A DNA stretch of 64,000 bases from Cloeon dipterum (lineage: Eukaryota; Arthropoda; Insecta; Ephemeroptera; Baetidae): assembly GCF_949628265.1 (NCBI RefSeq), contig NC_088787.1, forward strand, positions 18,404,501 through 18,468,500, given 5' to 3'. A model generated the notes under the pieces. That model worked only from the letters and a program-made list of their open reading frames with translations. It had not been told where the DNA came from and searched no databases. The position numbers were made by a program, and so were the translations under genes. Shown piece by piece: positions 1 to 18,179 of the stretch (within the stretch, counting starts at the first letter, position 1; each line of letters starts with the position of its first letter).

Positions 1-1970
1 GCGGCCGCTGGTGTTTTACACGAATTAGCTCAACTAATATGAGCTGGCTGGTCAACGTGTTGCTCGGCGAGTGGCGAGCAAAAACGATTGAGATTTCGAT
101 ATATGTATAGCATCCAGCGGCGCCAACAAAATGAATTATTTATTCCAAAGGTTCATGTGTTGCGTGTGGCATATCGTGGCGCGCAGTCTGCGGGTGGCCG
201 CTTGCATTATTTCACTACCTGTTTGTGGATCATTGGACATGACGTTCAAATACGCGGCAGCTTGCTTGCTTGCTTGCTTTCGCCCCGACCCACTGACTGG
301 CTGCCTGCTTGGCTTTTCCGAGGGAAAGATCCCGCTCAAATATTCATGGGCACCGAGTGTGGTAGCTGCGCGTTTCCTCGAGCAGCACTCCCGGAGATAG
401 ACGCGCACACACATTCACGTCAGGCCTCGGCGGAAGGGGCGAGGATTTTGCACTGAGCAGAAAAAGGAGGTAAATCCGTTCGGTGGTAAAACATGCGAAC
501 GGCAACATTTTTCTATCTGCTCCGATCGCACAGTACGGACTAAAAAAAATGTGGAACTTCCGTACAAAAGAGCAAGGCACGCAATACCAATGTAGCGTAT
601 AATTTGAGCAAATGATTATGTTCTCGTGCGGTAGATCATGAATATGCTATCATTCTGGTGAGATCGTCTGACATTTTTCAGAGGGGGCTATATTTTTGGA
701 GCGGTTGATCTTCTGAACTCAATGCCGATCAAACTGCCATTAGCTGCTAGTTTTTTTCCAGGCTTTTCCAGAAGGCAAAAAATAAGCTTTTCTCATTTTG
801 TTTTCACCCTTCAAAGAAAAAAATGGGTGACCTCTCCATTTACTCACAAAAGATCATTAGAGAGGCACGTGCCTGCACTGACAGAGAGGTCATTAGTCGT
901 CCAGCATGCCGTTAATGACGTCGCTTTGCCGCCGCTAAATGCCAATGGATATGTTCGGCCGCAGACAAAAAAAAGCACATGATAATGGCCGGTGGAGGAA
1001 AAGGGAGTTAGATAAGGCCGGGGCGCGCGGTATTTCGCTGATCGATCCCAACAGTACGACCCGCGCCCGGCAGCAGTAGCGGCAGATGAAAGGTCTCCCT
1101 ATCTAATTCTTTCATAATGCACCCCATGCAGATTTCGCCCAGGCTGTCGAGACACCCCCTGCCACGTTGCATGCCGCATCCCTATCTGGGTCAGAAGCAT
1201 CTCAGCCTCATTTCCCTCAGACCGGTCGTTTCTCGTTTAATTGTGATTACGTCCAGACGACACCCCCGCCCTCACCTCCGACCTCGCCTGCACTTAATTC
1301 TACGTGTACACAAATTGCTTCTGTCTTGTGTTGCAGCGGAGTTGAGATGGCGTCGAAGCACAAGGGCCGCCTCTGGCTGCGGGGCTGAATCTGATGGGCC
1401 ATGGCTGGCCGACCAATTCATCACCCCCTCACCGCGCCTTCGGCATTTATCATTCCTCGCCCTCAAACGCAGGTTATTAACCCTCATAGCCATTAATTTG
1501 GCAGATGGAACAGCACGGGGGCTTGCGTCACGTCAAAATAGAACAACGGATGAGATGGCTCGCTAGGGGGACGTAGAAGACAAAGTTAACTCGCTCATCA
1601 AGCGGTTGCCGAGCGCGTGGACATAGCAATATTTGTGATCGGAGAAAATAGCAATATTTGTGATTCTTTAAAATCGCAGAAAAAAATGGTTGACCGTCTA
1701 AAATTCACAACGCTAAACATGAATGAATAATACAATTCATTCAACAGCACGCACCATAAGAAAAAATATTCATGTAAATTTTTACCAATGAAATATAAAA
1801 TAAAGCAATTGGAAAGTTTGTTGTAAAATCGAACAACCTATTTATTGTTGTTGTATTATTATTCAATTGGAAAAAATCATATACTGGTTGCTCAAAATAC
1901 ATATCTATCATTGCAGTCATTGTGCAAATTATACATATTTCATTTTATGAGTTTCCATTCAAAACGCATT
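1..1970. other. Upstream non-coding region of the WSCD gene
   Basis: No coding exon is recognisable. It starts with a NotI-type octamer and holds a GC-richer stretch (about 130-480 and 980-1620) with overlapping open frames on both strands, which points to composition and not coding. A short tetranucleotide run of CTTG units sits near 261-280. From 1620 to 1960 it is AT-rich. It probably contains upstream regulatory sequence for the gene that starts near 1973, but no specific site is demonstrable. Confidence 0.5.
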
Positions 1971-1978
1971 TCAGTACG
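1969..1978 (+). promoter_or_regulatory. Initiator (TCAGT) and likely transcription start of the WSCD gene
   Basis: TTTCAGTACG matches the arthropod initiator consensus TCAGT, with the A at 1973 as the likely +1. There is no TATA box at -30. CGTTC at 2001-2005 resembles a downstream promoter element at about +29 but misses the first purine. A start here gives a 5' UTR of about 126 nt before the ATG at 2099. The motif is seen directly; its use as a start site is inferred. Confidence 0.45.
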
Positions 1979-2098
1979 ACTCGCGTGGCGGAGCGCTGCT
2001 CGTTCGCACTGTGCGGTTGAGCCGTTGAGCCGGGAGAATTTATCGGAAAAATTTGATTGGCAGGTCGGAACCGCAACCCTTGGTACTGGCCTGGAGGA

Positions 2099-4742
2099 AT
2101 GTTGTGGTGCCGAAGCCGGGTTTGCGCTCTCAGCCTAATTCTCGGAGCATACTTGGCGGGGGTGCTGCTCCTCTCTTCCATATCCCTTGATGTCGACCCA
2201 CGCCGATATCATTTCTATAAGGTGAGTGCTGCCAAAACACCGGCGCAAACTTTTCTGCTCCTCCACCAACTCTCCTGGGCATCGTTTCTCTCGCAAAATG
2301 TAATTCTCCAATAATCCCGGCGCCGTCGTGCCCAATCTCGGCCGAAATGAGAAAAATAATTAGAAAAGTTATGCGTGCTCTCTCTCTCTCTCTCGTGCCC
2401 CTCGCCACGGAGAAAATCACAAAGGAAAAGGTCGGTCTACTCTCTTTGTAATCCAGGCCAATATTGCAGGCTGTAATCAACCCCGAGGAGTCAGCAAAAG
2501 TGCCGCAGGCCGTCGTGAGCCACCACGATGTGGCGGCCAGCATCAGGAGCGTGGCGGCCGCCTCGTCCAGACGCTCCAAGCTGCGCTGGTGCCAGCAACT
2601 GCACTTTCTGGCCAACCCTGGACCAGTTACCGCCCTGGTTTCCTTCCCAGGCAGTGGGAATACGTGGGTCAGATACCTCATCCAACAAGCCACAGGTCAG
2701 GAAACGTTTCAATGAAAAGTTGCACGCAAAGTAATTTAAAAAAAGAGTTGTTGCATGCCATGTAAACACAGTGCTTTTATACTATAAACGTGTACTTAAA
2801 TACAGAGCGCAAAATAGAGTTTAAAATACGAGCAAAAAACTGCAGAAAATCTTACTGGCTCCGTCATTGCTTGCAGAGCGTAGCTTAGGCAACCTGCGAA
2901 GCTGCTGTGTATTGCGTTAAGTGAATCTACACGCAGACAATAATATTAGTTTAGAGCGTTTTCAGGGAAGAATTTTTCACTCCTGTCCTGTCCGGTTCCA
3001 GTTAATATTTTCCTGAGTTTTCTTGTTCTCAAATGAAAATTTTTAATAGTATTTTCTTGTCGTGTTCTCGTTAAAAATTCACTTTTTCCGGTTTTCGGAA
3101 AATCATATGGAAATTCGATTTTTTGCGTAAATTTAACAACGTGCTGTGAAGTAAAAGAATAATCTAAACAGAAACTTGAGACTATTTGAATTAGCACAGA
3201 AAAAAGAATGCAAGTATAGCCAAAATTTCGAATATATCCTTCAAATGGGATAATGTTGTGAATCTATTTTAAATTGTCCTGACAATATATGTATTATTAT
3301 TATTATTGTTGTTTATTCTCACATAATAATATATAATATATTATATTTATAGCCCCGACGGGTTATATTAACAATTTCTTTCAAAGAATAAATATAATTG
3401 AAATGTAGGTGTTGCGGGCTGGCCGGGTAGGAAAAAGGAAGTGACTTCTAGAGATAGTCTAAATTTATTACATACTTCGCAATACTAATAATACTAATTT
3501 TTAAACTCATTGCCAGCCATAATAATTATTTTGAAATTAAATATAAAGACTCAAAAGAAGGCAAAAAGATGTCAATTAAATAAATAAAAATTACAATTCG
3601 AGTAGTTGAAAAAATTAGATGATTTTCATGATTGTATCTGTCTTTTCCTGTCCTGACAAAAATTTCCCGGTCCTATTTCGGATACAATTCAGATTTCCAG
3701 TTTTTGGTTTCAATTATTTCCTGTCTTGAAATACGCTCCTAAGCTCATTAAAAATCCTATTGTCCAAACTACGTTTTCTGTACAAAGAAATTAAAACACT
3801 GATGTTTTGTCTGCATGTAGCAGCTGAAATGTAATATTTAATTTGCATTTTAGGTGTTTACACCGGGAGCGTTTACAAGGACTACGGTCTGCTGAAAAAT
3901 GGGTTTCCTGCCGAATCTGTACTGAATGGCTCAGTGGTGGCGGTCAAGACTCATGAAATCGGAGAAGCGGCTCGGATTCCATTTACAAAGGCCGTCCTGC
4001 TTGTCAGATCACCAGGCCAGGCAATCCAGGCCGAGTTCAACCGTCAGAGTGGTGGGCACATTGGATTTGCTGCTCCAGACAGATACAGGAGAAACAGGGG
4101 AAAATGTGAGCGTGATTTTACTTTTCAACCCTTCCTCTTCCAAGGGAAAGCACTAATTAATACCGTGACGTATAGTCGAAAATCTATTACGTGCCATTTA
4201 TGTATTAAATAATTTGAAGGAAACGAATTAGCTATATTTCTACCATTATATTTTTAATAATCTTGATAACCCGATAATTAGGGGTCGTAAAACTCTTATT
4301 AAAATGTTTCTGGCGATCACGAAAGCTAATTTTGTTCCCATGCCTACTTATACAACATGAACAAAATAAGAGAGAAATAAATCACCACTCAATTTCAGAT
4401 TGGAGAGATTTTGTGACTGACAAGTTGTCCATGTGGTCCAACACATACAACGACTGGCTGAAGAACTTTCCTGGCCCGAAGCACGTCCTCTTCTACGAGA
4501 AACTGGTCTCGGACGTCGAGCGCGAGCTGCGTGCCTTGCTGACCTTCCTCGAGGTGCGGGTGTTGGAGGAGAACCTGACGTGCGCCCTGGAGCGACGTGA
4601 GGGCATCTACCGGCGGCGTCGGCGGCCCCTGCCGTTCGACCCGTTCTCGGCGGCCATGAAGGAAGCGCTGCGTGCCGAACAGACCCAAGTGTACTCCGCT
4701 CTGGCGGCGGTATCCAACTCGACGGCGCCGCCCATCACCTGA
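2099..4742 (+). CDS. WSCD-family sulfotransferase (type II Golgi membrane protein), 314 aa
   Basis: Exons 2099-2221, 2470-2695, 3854-4105 and 4399-4742, all with GT-AG borders and phases 0, 1, 1. The protein begins with a short basic stretch and a hydrophobic segment (residues about 9-28), a type II signal anchor. The PAPS-binding 5'-phosphosulfate loop is SFPGSGNTW (residues 99-107). KTHE lies near 148-151, and the 3'-phosphate site is VLLVRSP (about 164-170) followed by AEFNR. A conserved tail (WRDFV, then YNDWL) comes from the last exon. Vertebrate WSCD1/2 carry WSC domains; this protein has none and matches the shorter insect form (Drosophila CG9164 type). Family members are Golgi carbohydrate sulfotransferases (vertebrate WSCD proteins act on sialic acid); the insect substrate is not predictable here. 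The ATG at 2099 was chosen because it immediately precedes the anchor; the frame upstream has no other ATG. Intron 2 is the longest (1158 bp). Confidence 0.93.
2376..2395 (+). repeat. Short CT microsatellite in WSCD intron 1
   Basis: An uninterrupted CT dinucleotide run of about 10 units lies about 75 bp upstream of the exon 2 acceptor region, within the 248-bp intron. It may act as distal pyrimidine-rich sequence. Confidence 0.8.
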
Positions 4743-7700
4743 ATTGTGATCGCTACAGCTCAATTTCCGCAACATCATGTGCATCATCCCCTCGCTGAAA
4801 CATGACACTCATTTGTATGCAGAATGCAAAAATAACGCTGTTTCATTGGCTGTTCTCCGCTGACCAAGGAGCCCAGGAGCAGGATTACTTGCTTCCTACG
4901 GGCTGGTGATTTTGAGTTGGATTCAAACTCTCCGTTTGACGAATCTCACAACATGGATTTTATTTTCAATATATAATCTCGTCATTTTTACATGATTGAT
5001 TGCTTCAATTTCATCAAGTCTCTTGAAACTCGATATTTTTCTACAAGAAAAGACACGTTTGTTCCATTTTTCCTGGTGTCCCAGGGAAATTGCGCCTCCC
5101 CTAGAGGACTAGAGCAACGTTTTTATTGCTTCTCCTTCAACTTTATGCGTATGAGAGGATAAGCCACAAGGGAGCTGGAAATTTTAAAATGCCATCCTTG
5201 CTCCTCAAGAAACTTAATACGACTCCGGGGCAGTTGGCATTTCTGGGCAGTTTATTTCATTTCTTCTACACTTCGCACGCTCTTGCAGCCGAATTTATGA
5301 CGTCGAGTGAATTACAAATTGAAAATTGCTGCATCTAGGCAAACAGAGAGGCTTTCCACCGTGGTCTCATAGTGCACCTAACTTTTGATGCTCTTATTAT
5401 TCTTTCATGGTGTGCTGGAGAGCATAAAGGTTCTGTTCAACCATGAGAGCCTCTTTTTACTCGCTCCTTTGTGGCGTCAGCTCCCTCTTTCTCCGCCTCA
5501 TTCTGTTTTTACTGCTTTTCTTTTCAACACCAGAAAACCAACTTAAGTCCATGAGTTCGCACGGTTGACAATGCAAATGAAAATTTGAACACATTCCACC
5601 CCCACCTACGTTCTAATAATTTATTTCGCACTTAACAAAGAGAAACAAAATAAGAGATTGTGTACAATAAGTGTCAAAGAAAGATAAAAGTTTTTATATA
5701 TGTAAACGACTCGTGTAAACTCTAATAGTGATGTCCTTCGTGTTCTTGTTTGTTGAAACCAGACAGTGCGCAGCTCAAACACTTTTGCTTAATGCTTCAA
5801 ATCAGAATATCAGTCACTCACGTTTTCCACGACCGCACAACTGTGATGAAAAGTTCACTCGTTATTTGTTGAAGTATTATTTGTAACTATACTTATTTAT
5901 GTGTTTGTATGGCGAGCAGGGCCCAAGAAAGTGTCTCGTTTATACACAGCAGATTCTCAAGTGGCAATGCTCTCTCAATTTTGTGTTTTCCGCCCGTCCA
6001 CTTTACTTTACGGAATCTCAAGAGAGCGAGCCTTCCAAATCAATAAAAAGAGCTGAGAACGGGCGGGAGAGGTCATTTTCGACCGGCATTTACGGCGCCG
6101 CACTTGAAATAACCATAAAAGAGATGATACCTAAGCCGTGTTCAAATTGGCATTGAAGCAGACATCCTATGGAAAAGATTGCTGATTGGTCAGAAATAAA
6201 TTGATATCGCACCCATTTATAGCCCTGTCGCAAAAAATGGATTTTATGGGATTGGAACTACCAGGACTCTCTTGAAGTTTCTCGTACAAAATTAATTCAT
6301 GGTTATTTTTCGCACTGTTTTCACAAAGTCCACAGTACATTATAATATTTATGGCGGCTTTTTATGAAACTACTTTGTGTTCGTGAAATACGCAGTTTGC
6401 ATTGCAAAGTGTTTGTGAATTGTTTACATGCAAACGAATGCATTTAGTAAATGTGCACAAAAACAATTTTGCCTGTTTTTGATGTTCGATCGCTGTTTCA
6501 ACCTGGCACTCAGCACACCAAAGAAATTATCATAGTGTTCACTTTTAGCAGAAAATTAGAGTATAATTTCGCCATATTTGTTTCTTCTGTGCAAAATGTG
6601 TCTGCGTCTAGTCTTTTTTCCGCGACATGATTCTAGTTCTGATGTTAATTTGCATTGCATTTTTATTGATTTTGTATTCATAAATATCTATCATCGTCAG
6701 CAAATTTGTGTAGAGAGTCGGATGCAAATAAATTATACACAATGTTGACATTAAAAAGTGGAGTTTATTTTAATCAAAAACAAATACTTTGCTGTGTGTA
6801 GCGTAAAAGATCTATTTTCACAATAATTACTCATCAAGCCATTATTCTCTGAAGTAAAAGCAGAATGAACATTTTATTATATTTAAAGTGGATTTATCAA
6901 TAAAATAGTGATAAATTACGGCATTGAGAATCATAAAGCGGATTTGTGCTGAAATGCTTATAATTACAATTGCTCACGGTTGGTTAGATAGCGACAAAAT
7001 GAATCGAAATCAAGTGAAAAAAGAATTGACAAAACCCGTTTATATTTCCGAGAAATATCACAAATTCTGAAATTTAACTGTTATATGTATGTATTGATTT
7101 GATTAATGTACATTAGAGATCGATTGTTGCTAAAGTCCACAAAAAAATCAATTAACCTTTTGTCAGAGCTAAAATACATTACACATATATAATTATTTAT
7201 TGTTGCCCTATAAGTATCCACTTAAATTCGGTGTGATTCCAGTTGCAGTTATTACTAAACGTATTCATTATTTTCTGTTTAAATGTACATATTACAAACA
7301 TACGTATTAATCAGCGGTAATCGGACTGTGAGTTAAAGTCACGGAAAGAGGAGCTGATATTTTTTCTGTTTTGTACGTGTTCATGCCTACCACTATCATT
7401 AACCGCGTCATTTGCGTTTTTTACCAAGCCCGTTTAATTATTCATGCGTAAAAATTCAACAGCAGACACATTTTTATATGTTAAATATACAATATTCTGT
7501 TGAGTTCCCAGCTAAATATAAATGTCCAAAGTTCGTTCTAAAAACAAAAAATTTATAAAATCAATTCGTTCTCAAGTTAAACAAATATTTTATTTACACT
7601 GTTGTGTATTTTTGGAGCTACCAGTCGTAAAAATTAAATATAGCCCAGCTTTGAAATCGTCCATCGCAAAAAGAAATCAATGTACACTCCACTCCGCCCA

Positions 7701-9980
7701 AGCCTTTCATCACGCACTCATGCGAAATTAAAGCCCTTTTTCTCTGCATCGCGCGTGTGTGCGCCAATAAGGCCGGTCTGAGAGAGCACACACACGTAAA
7801 AAGTGCTATTTTAGTCGGCGCAAGAGTAATGAAGAGCAATCGCGATAGCTCTCTGCTTTCGTCGTGTTCGCTCGCAATCACACACACACACACACGCGCT
7901 ATAACATTTCCGCCGAAGATGTATCTTGCCCTGCAAAGGGAAATTCGATTTCCAGGGGCCGACTTCTCTCTCGTCAACGGGCATTTATCTAAAGATAGAA
8001 GCGCCCTGCTCGAGCGGCCAAAAAAGGGGCTCGCACGCCAAAAGCACTGACGCGCAACACACTGCCAGAGGGTATATTGACAACAATAGTGAAACCCACG
8101 AGACGAGACGATATTGGAGCCTTCGATTTTGAGTTAACTATGTTTTATCTAAGGATTAGGAGATAGGAGGGCTTTCTGCACTGAACACTAATGAACAGAG
8201 TTTCCTCTACAAATTCATTATATTTTGTCATAAGACGATTACCTACATATCTATATGTATTTCTAGCTAATGAGATCGAAGTTCAGATATCACTGCCTAC
8301 GGGAAACATGAAGCTAATTGAACGATGTCATTTGAGACTATGGTACGCGTAGGCTATAATGGCTGCCAGGGAGATAGTCTGAATTATTAGAACCGTAATA
8401 CACCCATTAAGCCTAGCATCAACCGTAAAATGAAATATATAGAGTCGGTTTTATCTTTTAAAGTGGACTGAAACTAGGCAACAATTGAAATTAATTTGAA
8501 TTAATTAATTACCTCTAGTAAAATTTTAACTAAATTACAGTTAAATTTCAGATTTTGTTAAATTTTTAGAAAAAATTAAACTGTTTTTCAGATAATTTTT
8601 CACTTGATTTTGATACCTCTCGTCGCGATCTACTCAACACTGTGCGAATTAATGCCGCATACAACATTTTTCCATCGGGGGAGACAGTGCTCGTCATTTA
8701 ATTTTAGCATTCAAACTTTGGAGCCGATTTTCTCAAAAACTGAAACGGTAGCCTGGCAAAATTTCAGCTCTTTCCCGATTTTCAGAGCATTGTAATAGAC
8801 AGTAAAGGTAAAAATTATCTTTCCGGTGTTTTTGCAGTTCATATATCCCACTTAAAGATTTAATTTGTGCGGTCTGTGCCCCACGGTTTCTCAGATTTTC
8901 CCTGCGGAGGAAAACAGGCTGAAAAGAAATAGGCTAGATGTTTAATTCACTGTGAAATTAACTTAAAAATAAATTTGAATGCTCGCACTTACTAGGGAAG
9001 GCACCTACCTATAAGCCACACAAACTATTTCAAGAAATGATGGAAATATAAAATGCAAGGCAATAAAAATAAATTCCAGAAAAATTCCCTGTAGGCGCAA
9101 AGAAGAATGGAAAAAAATTTAATTTTTCTTTCTACCAGCACCTAAACTAGAACAGCCTGCTTTGGATATTAAACCCTTATCAGCTAAACTTTAGTACAGA
9201 CACACTCACCAACTGACAATGAGGCAGTTGTAAGCTAACAGCTTCTTGGCTTGAAACAAAACGCGTGGCATTCAATTCTTATAATTTACCAATTTTGTTT
9301 GAGTACGAAGATTGCTAAGTGATCAAAGGTGCTCTCCACCGAGGTTTTTGAATATAAATATTTTTTGAGAAGTTAATAATAGTCCAAATTCCTGGGGTTA
9401 AAGTCGATTGACTTCAAATTCAACCCAGAGAGTCACAAATCAATGAGGCATTTCTTGTTTTCATTGCTCATGACCTCAGATTTTGTGTAATAATGTTTAC
9501 GACTTCAATTCAATTCCATTTGGGGGTTAACTTTGACTTTGAAATGCTGACTGAATTGTTTGTGTCACTAGTTTCCACTTCGAAATAACAAAACACAGAA
9601 TTTAATGCCTTTTTCAGGTCAGCGGATAGTGTTTTGCAAAACAAATGATAACGCTTTTGTGCTGGAAAAATATGTTATTGGACTTGAATGATAATTTATT
9701 CCACACAGTTTCCGCGTGTCAGACTTGATTACCGTGTTATTGTTTTGCTGCGCAAATGTTTTGCACACTCATCCCACCGGGGAAATAATGCACTTAAAAA
9801 ATAAAAAACCTAAGCCCATGCTGAACTTAGATAAAAAAGCTAATAAGAATCAATTGCTCTAGCAGACAACAAATCCACTTAGCCAGCGCTGTTTCATAGG
9901 GTTAAACTGGCGCTCGGCGTAGAGCAAAACACGGTGAAAGGGCTAAAAGCAAACGAGCCATAAAAAGCCAACGCTCGCTG
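4743..9980. other. Intergenic, AT-rich, no gene recognised
   Basis: Between the WSCD stop codon and the putative rabphilin promoter there is no exon with recognisable protein similarity. The first few hundred bases are presumably the WSCD 3' UTR; no strong AATAAA occurs close to the stop, and the nearest variant is AATATA near 4970. Small islands of higher GC occur at about 5890-6160 and 7740-8110, the latter with a short CA run near 7880. The rest is AT-rich with stop codons in all frames. Confidence 0.5.
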
Positions 9981-9986
9981 TGCACG

Positions 9987-10356
9987 TATAAAAATTAATG
10001 CATCGTGCAGTACAGAGGCAGAAAAAAGGCGAGTGACAAGTGCGGCTGGACGGAAATGATGCCGATAATTAGGACGGTGGCGGGCGCGAAAAGAGTGGGT
10101 GAGATCGCGGCGTATAAGTGAGTGTGAGTACGCGGCGGCGGGCAGCACAGAGAGTGTGGGTGCCACGTCATTTGTGCCTGATAACAGCCGATCGATACGC
10201 AATGTGCTCGGGCCTCGGTGGTGCGGCGGCCTGCTCGGCGGCCTCAGTCGCGCCGCCCCAGCAGAAGCAACAGGCTCTCTCTCGCGCTCTCTCCAATCTC
10301 GGCGGCCCCGCAGCCTCCGGTTTCATGTGACCGCGGCGGCCAGCACAGCCTCACAG
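9987..10356 (+). other. Putative TATA promoter and 5' non-coding first exon of rabphilin
   Basis: TATAAAA at 9987-9993 is followed about 27 nt later by a possible start (TACAGAG, A at 10014). A GC-rich block then runs to a perfect donor CAG|GTGAGT, with GT at 10357. The first rabphilin coding exon begins at a pyrimidine-rich acceptor (TTCAG at 12002-12006) and has 21 nt of 5' UTR before its ATG, so an upstream non-coding exon is required. This block is the best candidate, giving an intron of 10357-12006. Assignment to rabphilin is inferred from position and strand only. Confidence 0.4.
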
Positions 10357-12027
10357 GTGAGTCGCAGGCCGAGACGCCGGCCCTGCGGACCTTTGGGAAC
10401 AGGGGCGCATTTGCCCGTCACCGAGGCCGACTTGTCGCAAATTTCCTGGCCAATTACGCTAATGTTTTGTTGCGTGCTGGCTTTTTGCTCCCTCTGTGCA
10501 CGGTTGTTGCTCACTTCGTCGGTGGCGGCGCCGGGACTTTTGTGTTTGCTTGTACACCATGCAGCGTTTTATGCGGGCGGGCCGTTGTTTTTTCTTCGTA
10601 TGCTAATCAACGCGGCGAATCTGTGTCACCGCGACGATTTTCCCTCGCACACTTGACCCTGACACGTTTTCACTTTTTCGTAATTACTTTTCTCTGCCTT
10701 TTGTGTGTTGCAATTAATGCAGTTCTCCGTAAAATGACAATGTCGCTAGGGAAATTGCATGTTACTTTTAAATTACACTCGCATATACGTCAAGTCGTCG
10801 AATGGTGAAATTGAATCGAGCTCTCCCTCTGAGTCCCGTGTGACGCAGATGTTGAATTTTATTTCGTTAAGCTAACGAGCTAATCATTAAAAACAAAAAA
10901 AATATTGGTATTTATTTACCAACTCACGCTCTAGATGAGAGCAGCTTAAACTAGCACCATTTCCTCGTTTGAACTGTATAGCAAAACCAGAAAAAAACAC
11001 GAATAAATTTTAATTTAAAAATAACTGTTTACTCCTAAATTTGACTAAGGGTGGAATATTTGTAAGAGAGGTCAAGTGGTGGAGTTTTACGGGATTTCAT
11101 CGCTTTTTTCTTTTTGGATGGGCATAACAAAGAGTGAAGTCGAGCGTTTTAAACGTCAAGTGATTTAAAAATTCCTGCTGTGTGTATTTTGTTTAAACTG
11201 CGTTGATGAGGCCTGAGGGGCAGAAACAGTGGCTGTCCAGTACGAGAACATGCGAGATAATTGTTCCTTTCAAATTTCACTCGTAGCCGCCTATGTAAAT
11301 TTATTTTTAGTCCTTCGATATTTTTAACATGCAGAACTCTCCTACGGCTTGAAAAATTATTTTATTTAGCAACCTTAGCAAAAGATAAGAAACTTTTATG
11401 GCATGCAGAAAAAAAATAAACATGAGAGCGCTGGAAAAATGGTGCAGCGTAGGCAACTTCTAAACACGCACGTTGCGCCTGCTGCAGACTTTTTATTCTT
11501 TAGCGAGTGAATGAATCAACACTCCTGGGAAAGAAATCTTAACGATTTACATCCTCAAGAGGCGCGTTCCCATTCCACGTAAACAACTCGATTTGCCTGA
11601 GTTCATCCCGGCATTCTGTTTGCCTCGCTTGCGAGTAAAACAAGTTGCGAAACTGTTTTGTGTTTCCCCAAAAAGCTCTCGCGTTTGGACTCCGCTGCAG
11701 GTTTCGGCGAAAGGGGTGCGGACCAACCCTAATAAATAGTAGAAAAGGGAGGCCGAGTTTAATGGAGTTCGCTGTCGTGAGAAAAAGCAGAAACACAGTT
11801 TTTGCTCCCAGGCCAGTTTAATTGAGAACGAAACGGCCTGCACTTTGATGGTCTCCTTAATTAATTAGGTGAGAAGTTGATTACAAAATTCATTGGAACG
11901 CTATGATCATGCAATTTAGAGGGCTCACATGGGAACAATAAATATCAAATGGGCGTTCAAGCTGAAAAAAAATCAGAATGAAATTTTGTCATCTTTTATT
12001 CTTCAGCACAATCTGTCTCCTATCATC

Positions 12028-16377
<4,350 letters not shown>

Positions 16378-17843
16378 GCTGATTTCTCTCCTCGCTCCCC
16401 GATCTCCACTCACTTCCTCGCCGATCAAAGTCCTGATAATTTGCCGTCACGTCACTTAGAACAATTGTTTTTTCATCGGTTTATCGATTTTCTTATTGCC
16501 TCTGTAACGAGGCCTTTGGTTAAAACGCTTGACTATTAATACACGCGTGCTTGAAATATGGAAATCAGGACGAAGCAAGTCCTTTCACACTCTTCCCAAC
16601 TGAAAAAATACGCATTCGACCCCAAAACATCGCTCAGATTCCCACATTGCGATAATGCGAGCCAAATGGCTTAGTTGAACGTTTGAGAATCTAGTCAGTG
16701 CCAAAATTGAGATATTATTTTTCCTTTTAAAATTTTGAAAAATTGGTGAGGTTTAAAAATTATTATGTAGAGAAATACGTAAAACTAAAAATATGTATCT
16801 GCTTCACGCTTTACCAAATCTAATTTTTATATTGAAATAGCTTCTTAGCTCTCCTATTGAGCAATCAATTTAACTGTCAATCAAAAAGAGTCGTATTTAC
16901 AACGCAAAGTTTTTAAAAACGGTTCTTCACAATCAGCAATTTTTAAATATACACATACTGTTCAAATCTTGGTTGGTTCTTGATAGTTTAGTGTAGCAAA
17001 CCGTAGCGAAATTTATTTCAGAGCCTCCCCGTGATGTGTACGGTGATTTGAGTGTGGTAGGTTTTTAGACAAACGACCGAAATTTTTGAATGAAAAAAGC
17101 ACTGAATATTTTTAGACAAAATTGAATCATTTCGATTATTGGCCTTGCTCCTGAGTGAAAAACGCGACTAATGTATCAATCAGCACATACATATTCATGT
17201 GTGTCTACCTAACGAGCTCCGTAGCATAGTATATTCAAAAGGTCTCTAGCGACAACTTTCTCAAGGCTAGAATCAACTCAGTTTCGTGGCGTTAACAATT
17301 TTTTTGCGTTGATCATGAAATCAGAAGCTCGCGTTATAATTTGCACGTCTCCACCAACATAACTTTTCATAAATTGATAAAGATCGAGTTTTTATGTCTT
17401 CTCCGCAACAGTTGGCGCGAGCTGCAAACTGGTTTCGCTGCGGATATATCAGAGTGGGCGTGCGAAACATCAGCAACACGTAATCGCAGTCCTTTGTGTA
17501 TCTGTTGCGGGATATTTGGAGCCGCAGGCTCTCTTTATCCCTGCCCGATCACAACGCAAACACTGCAATTGAGGACGAAATCAGATTTTGCGAAACTCGA
17601 GTTTGTTTATCCTCTGGGCCAAATTTGCACAAAAAAATCGTACCTTGTGTTCTTGACACATAGACTTTGCGAAAACTTTTCGAATTTATCTCCGACTGTC
17701 TTGCTCTGGCGTCCATTTAGAGAAAAAAGGAATGTGCAGGGTGATAAATCGCAGTCGCGTGTATATTCTATAAATTCATGTCTATATTCTCCTATCGATG
17801 CTGCTGTCTTTTGCCATTTATAATACACTGTCAAACTGCATAG

Positions 17844-17857
17844 AATAAAGAAATAAA
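17844..17857 (+). terminator. Tandem AATAAA polyadenylation signals, possibly for rabphilin
   Basis: Two AATAAA hexamers lie 8 bp apart in AT-rich sequence, the first good pair on the + strand after the rabphilin stop codon. Use is unproven. Confidence 0.3.
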
Positions 17858-18179
17858 AACACTGAACTTCAAATGCGTTTCAATTTCATTCCAACAGTCT
17901 GTGAAATACGATTATAATAATCAAAACTGATATTTTGGGTGATTTGTAAAATCAACTTTGATGAGTACTCTTACATTGTTTTAACTTCAAAGTTGTACAG
18001 TGTTTTGTTATAAATTATTAATTCTAGTTTACATATTTTAGAAAAAATTGAAATTCTTTACTATTTAAATTAAATTTGTAATACAAAAGACAAACAAATA
18101 TTATATAGTAAAAATAAGGAATTACAATAAAAATATGAAATAAATTAAATTTTAAAAAGAAAATATTTTTATATTAATG

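Noticed and set aside
10099..10656. 185-codon open frame on the + strand
   Set aside because: It runs across the likely 5' non-coding exon and its donor into intron sequence. Ser/Arg/Ala-rich with no homology, and several frames are open at once.
17341..17823. 160-codon open frame on the + strand
   Set aside because: It begins with TTG, contains no internal Met, and shows no recognisable domain or good splice acceptor. It probably lies in the rabphilin 3' UTR or intergenic DNA.
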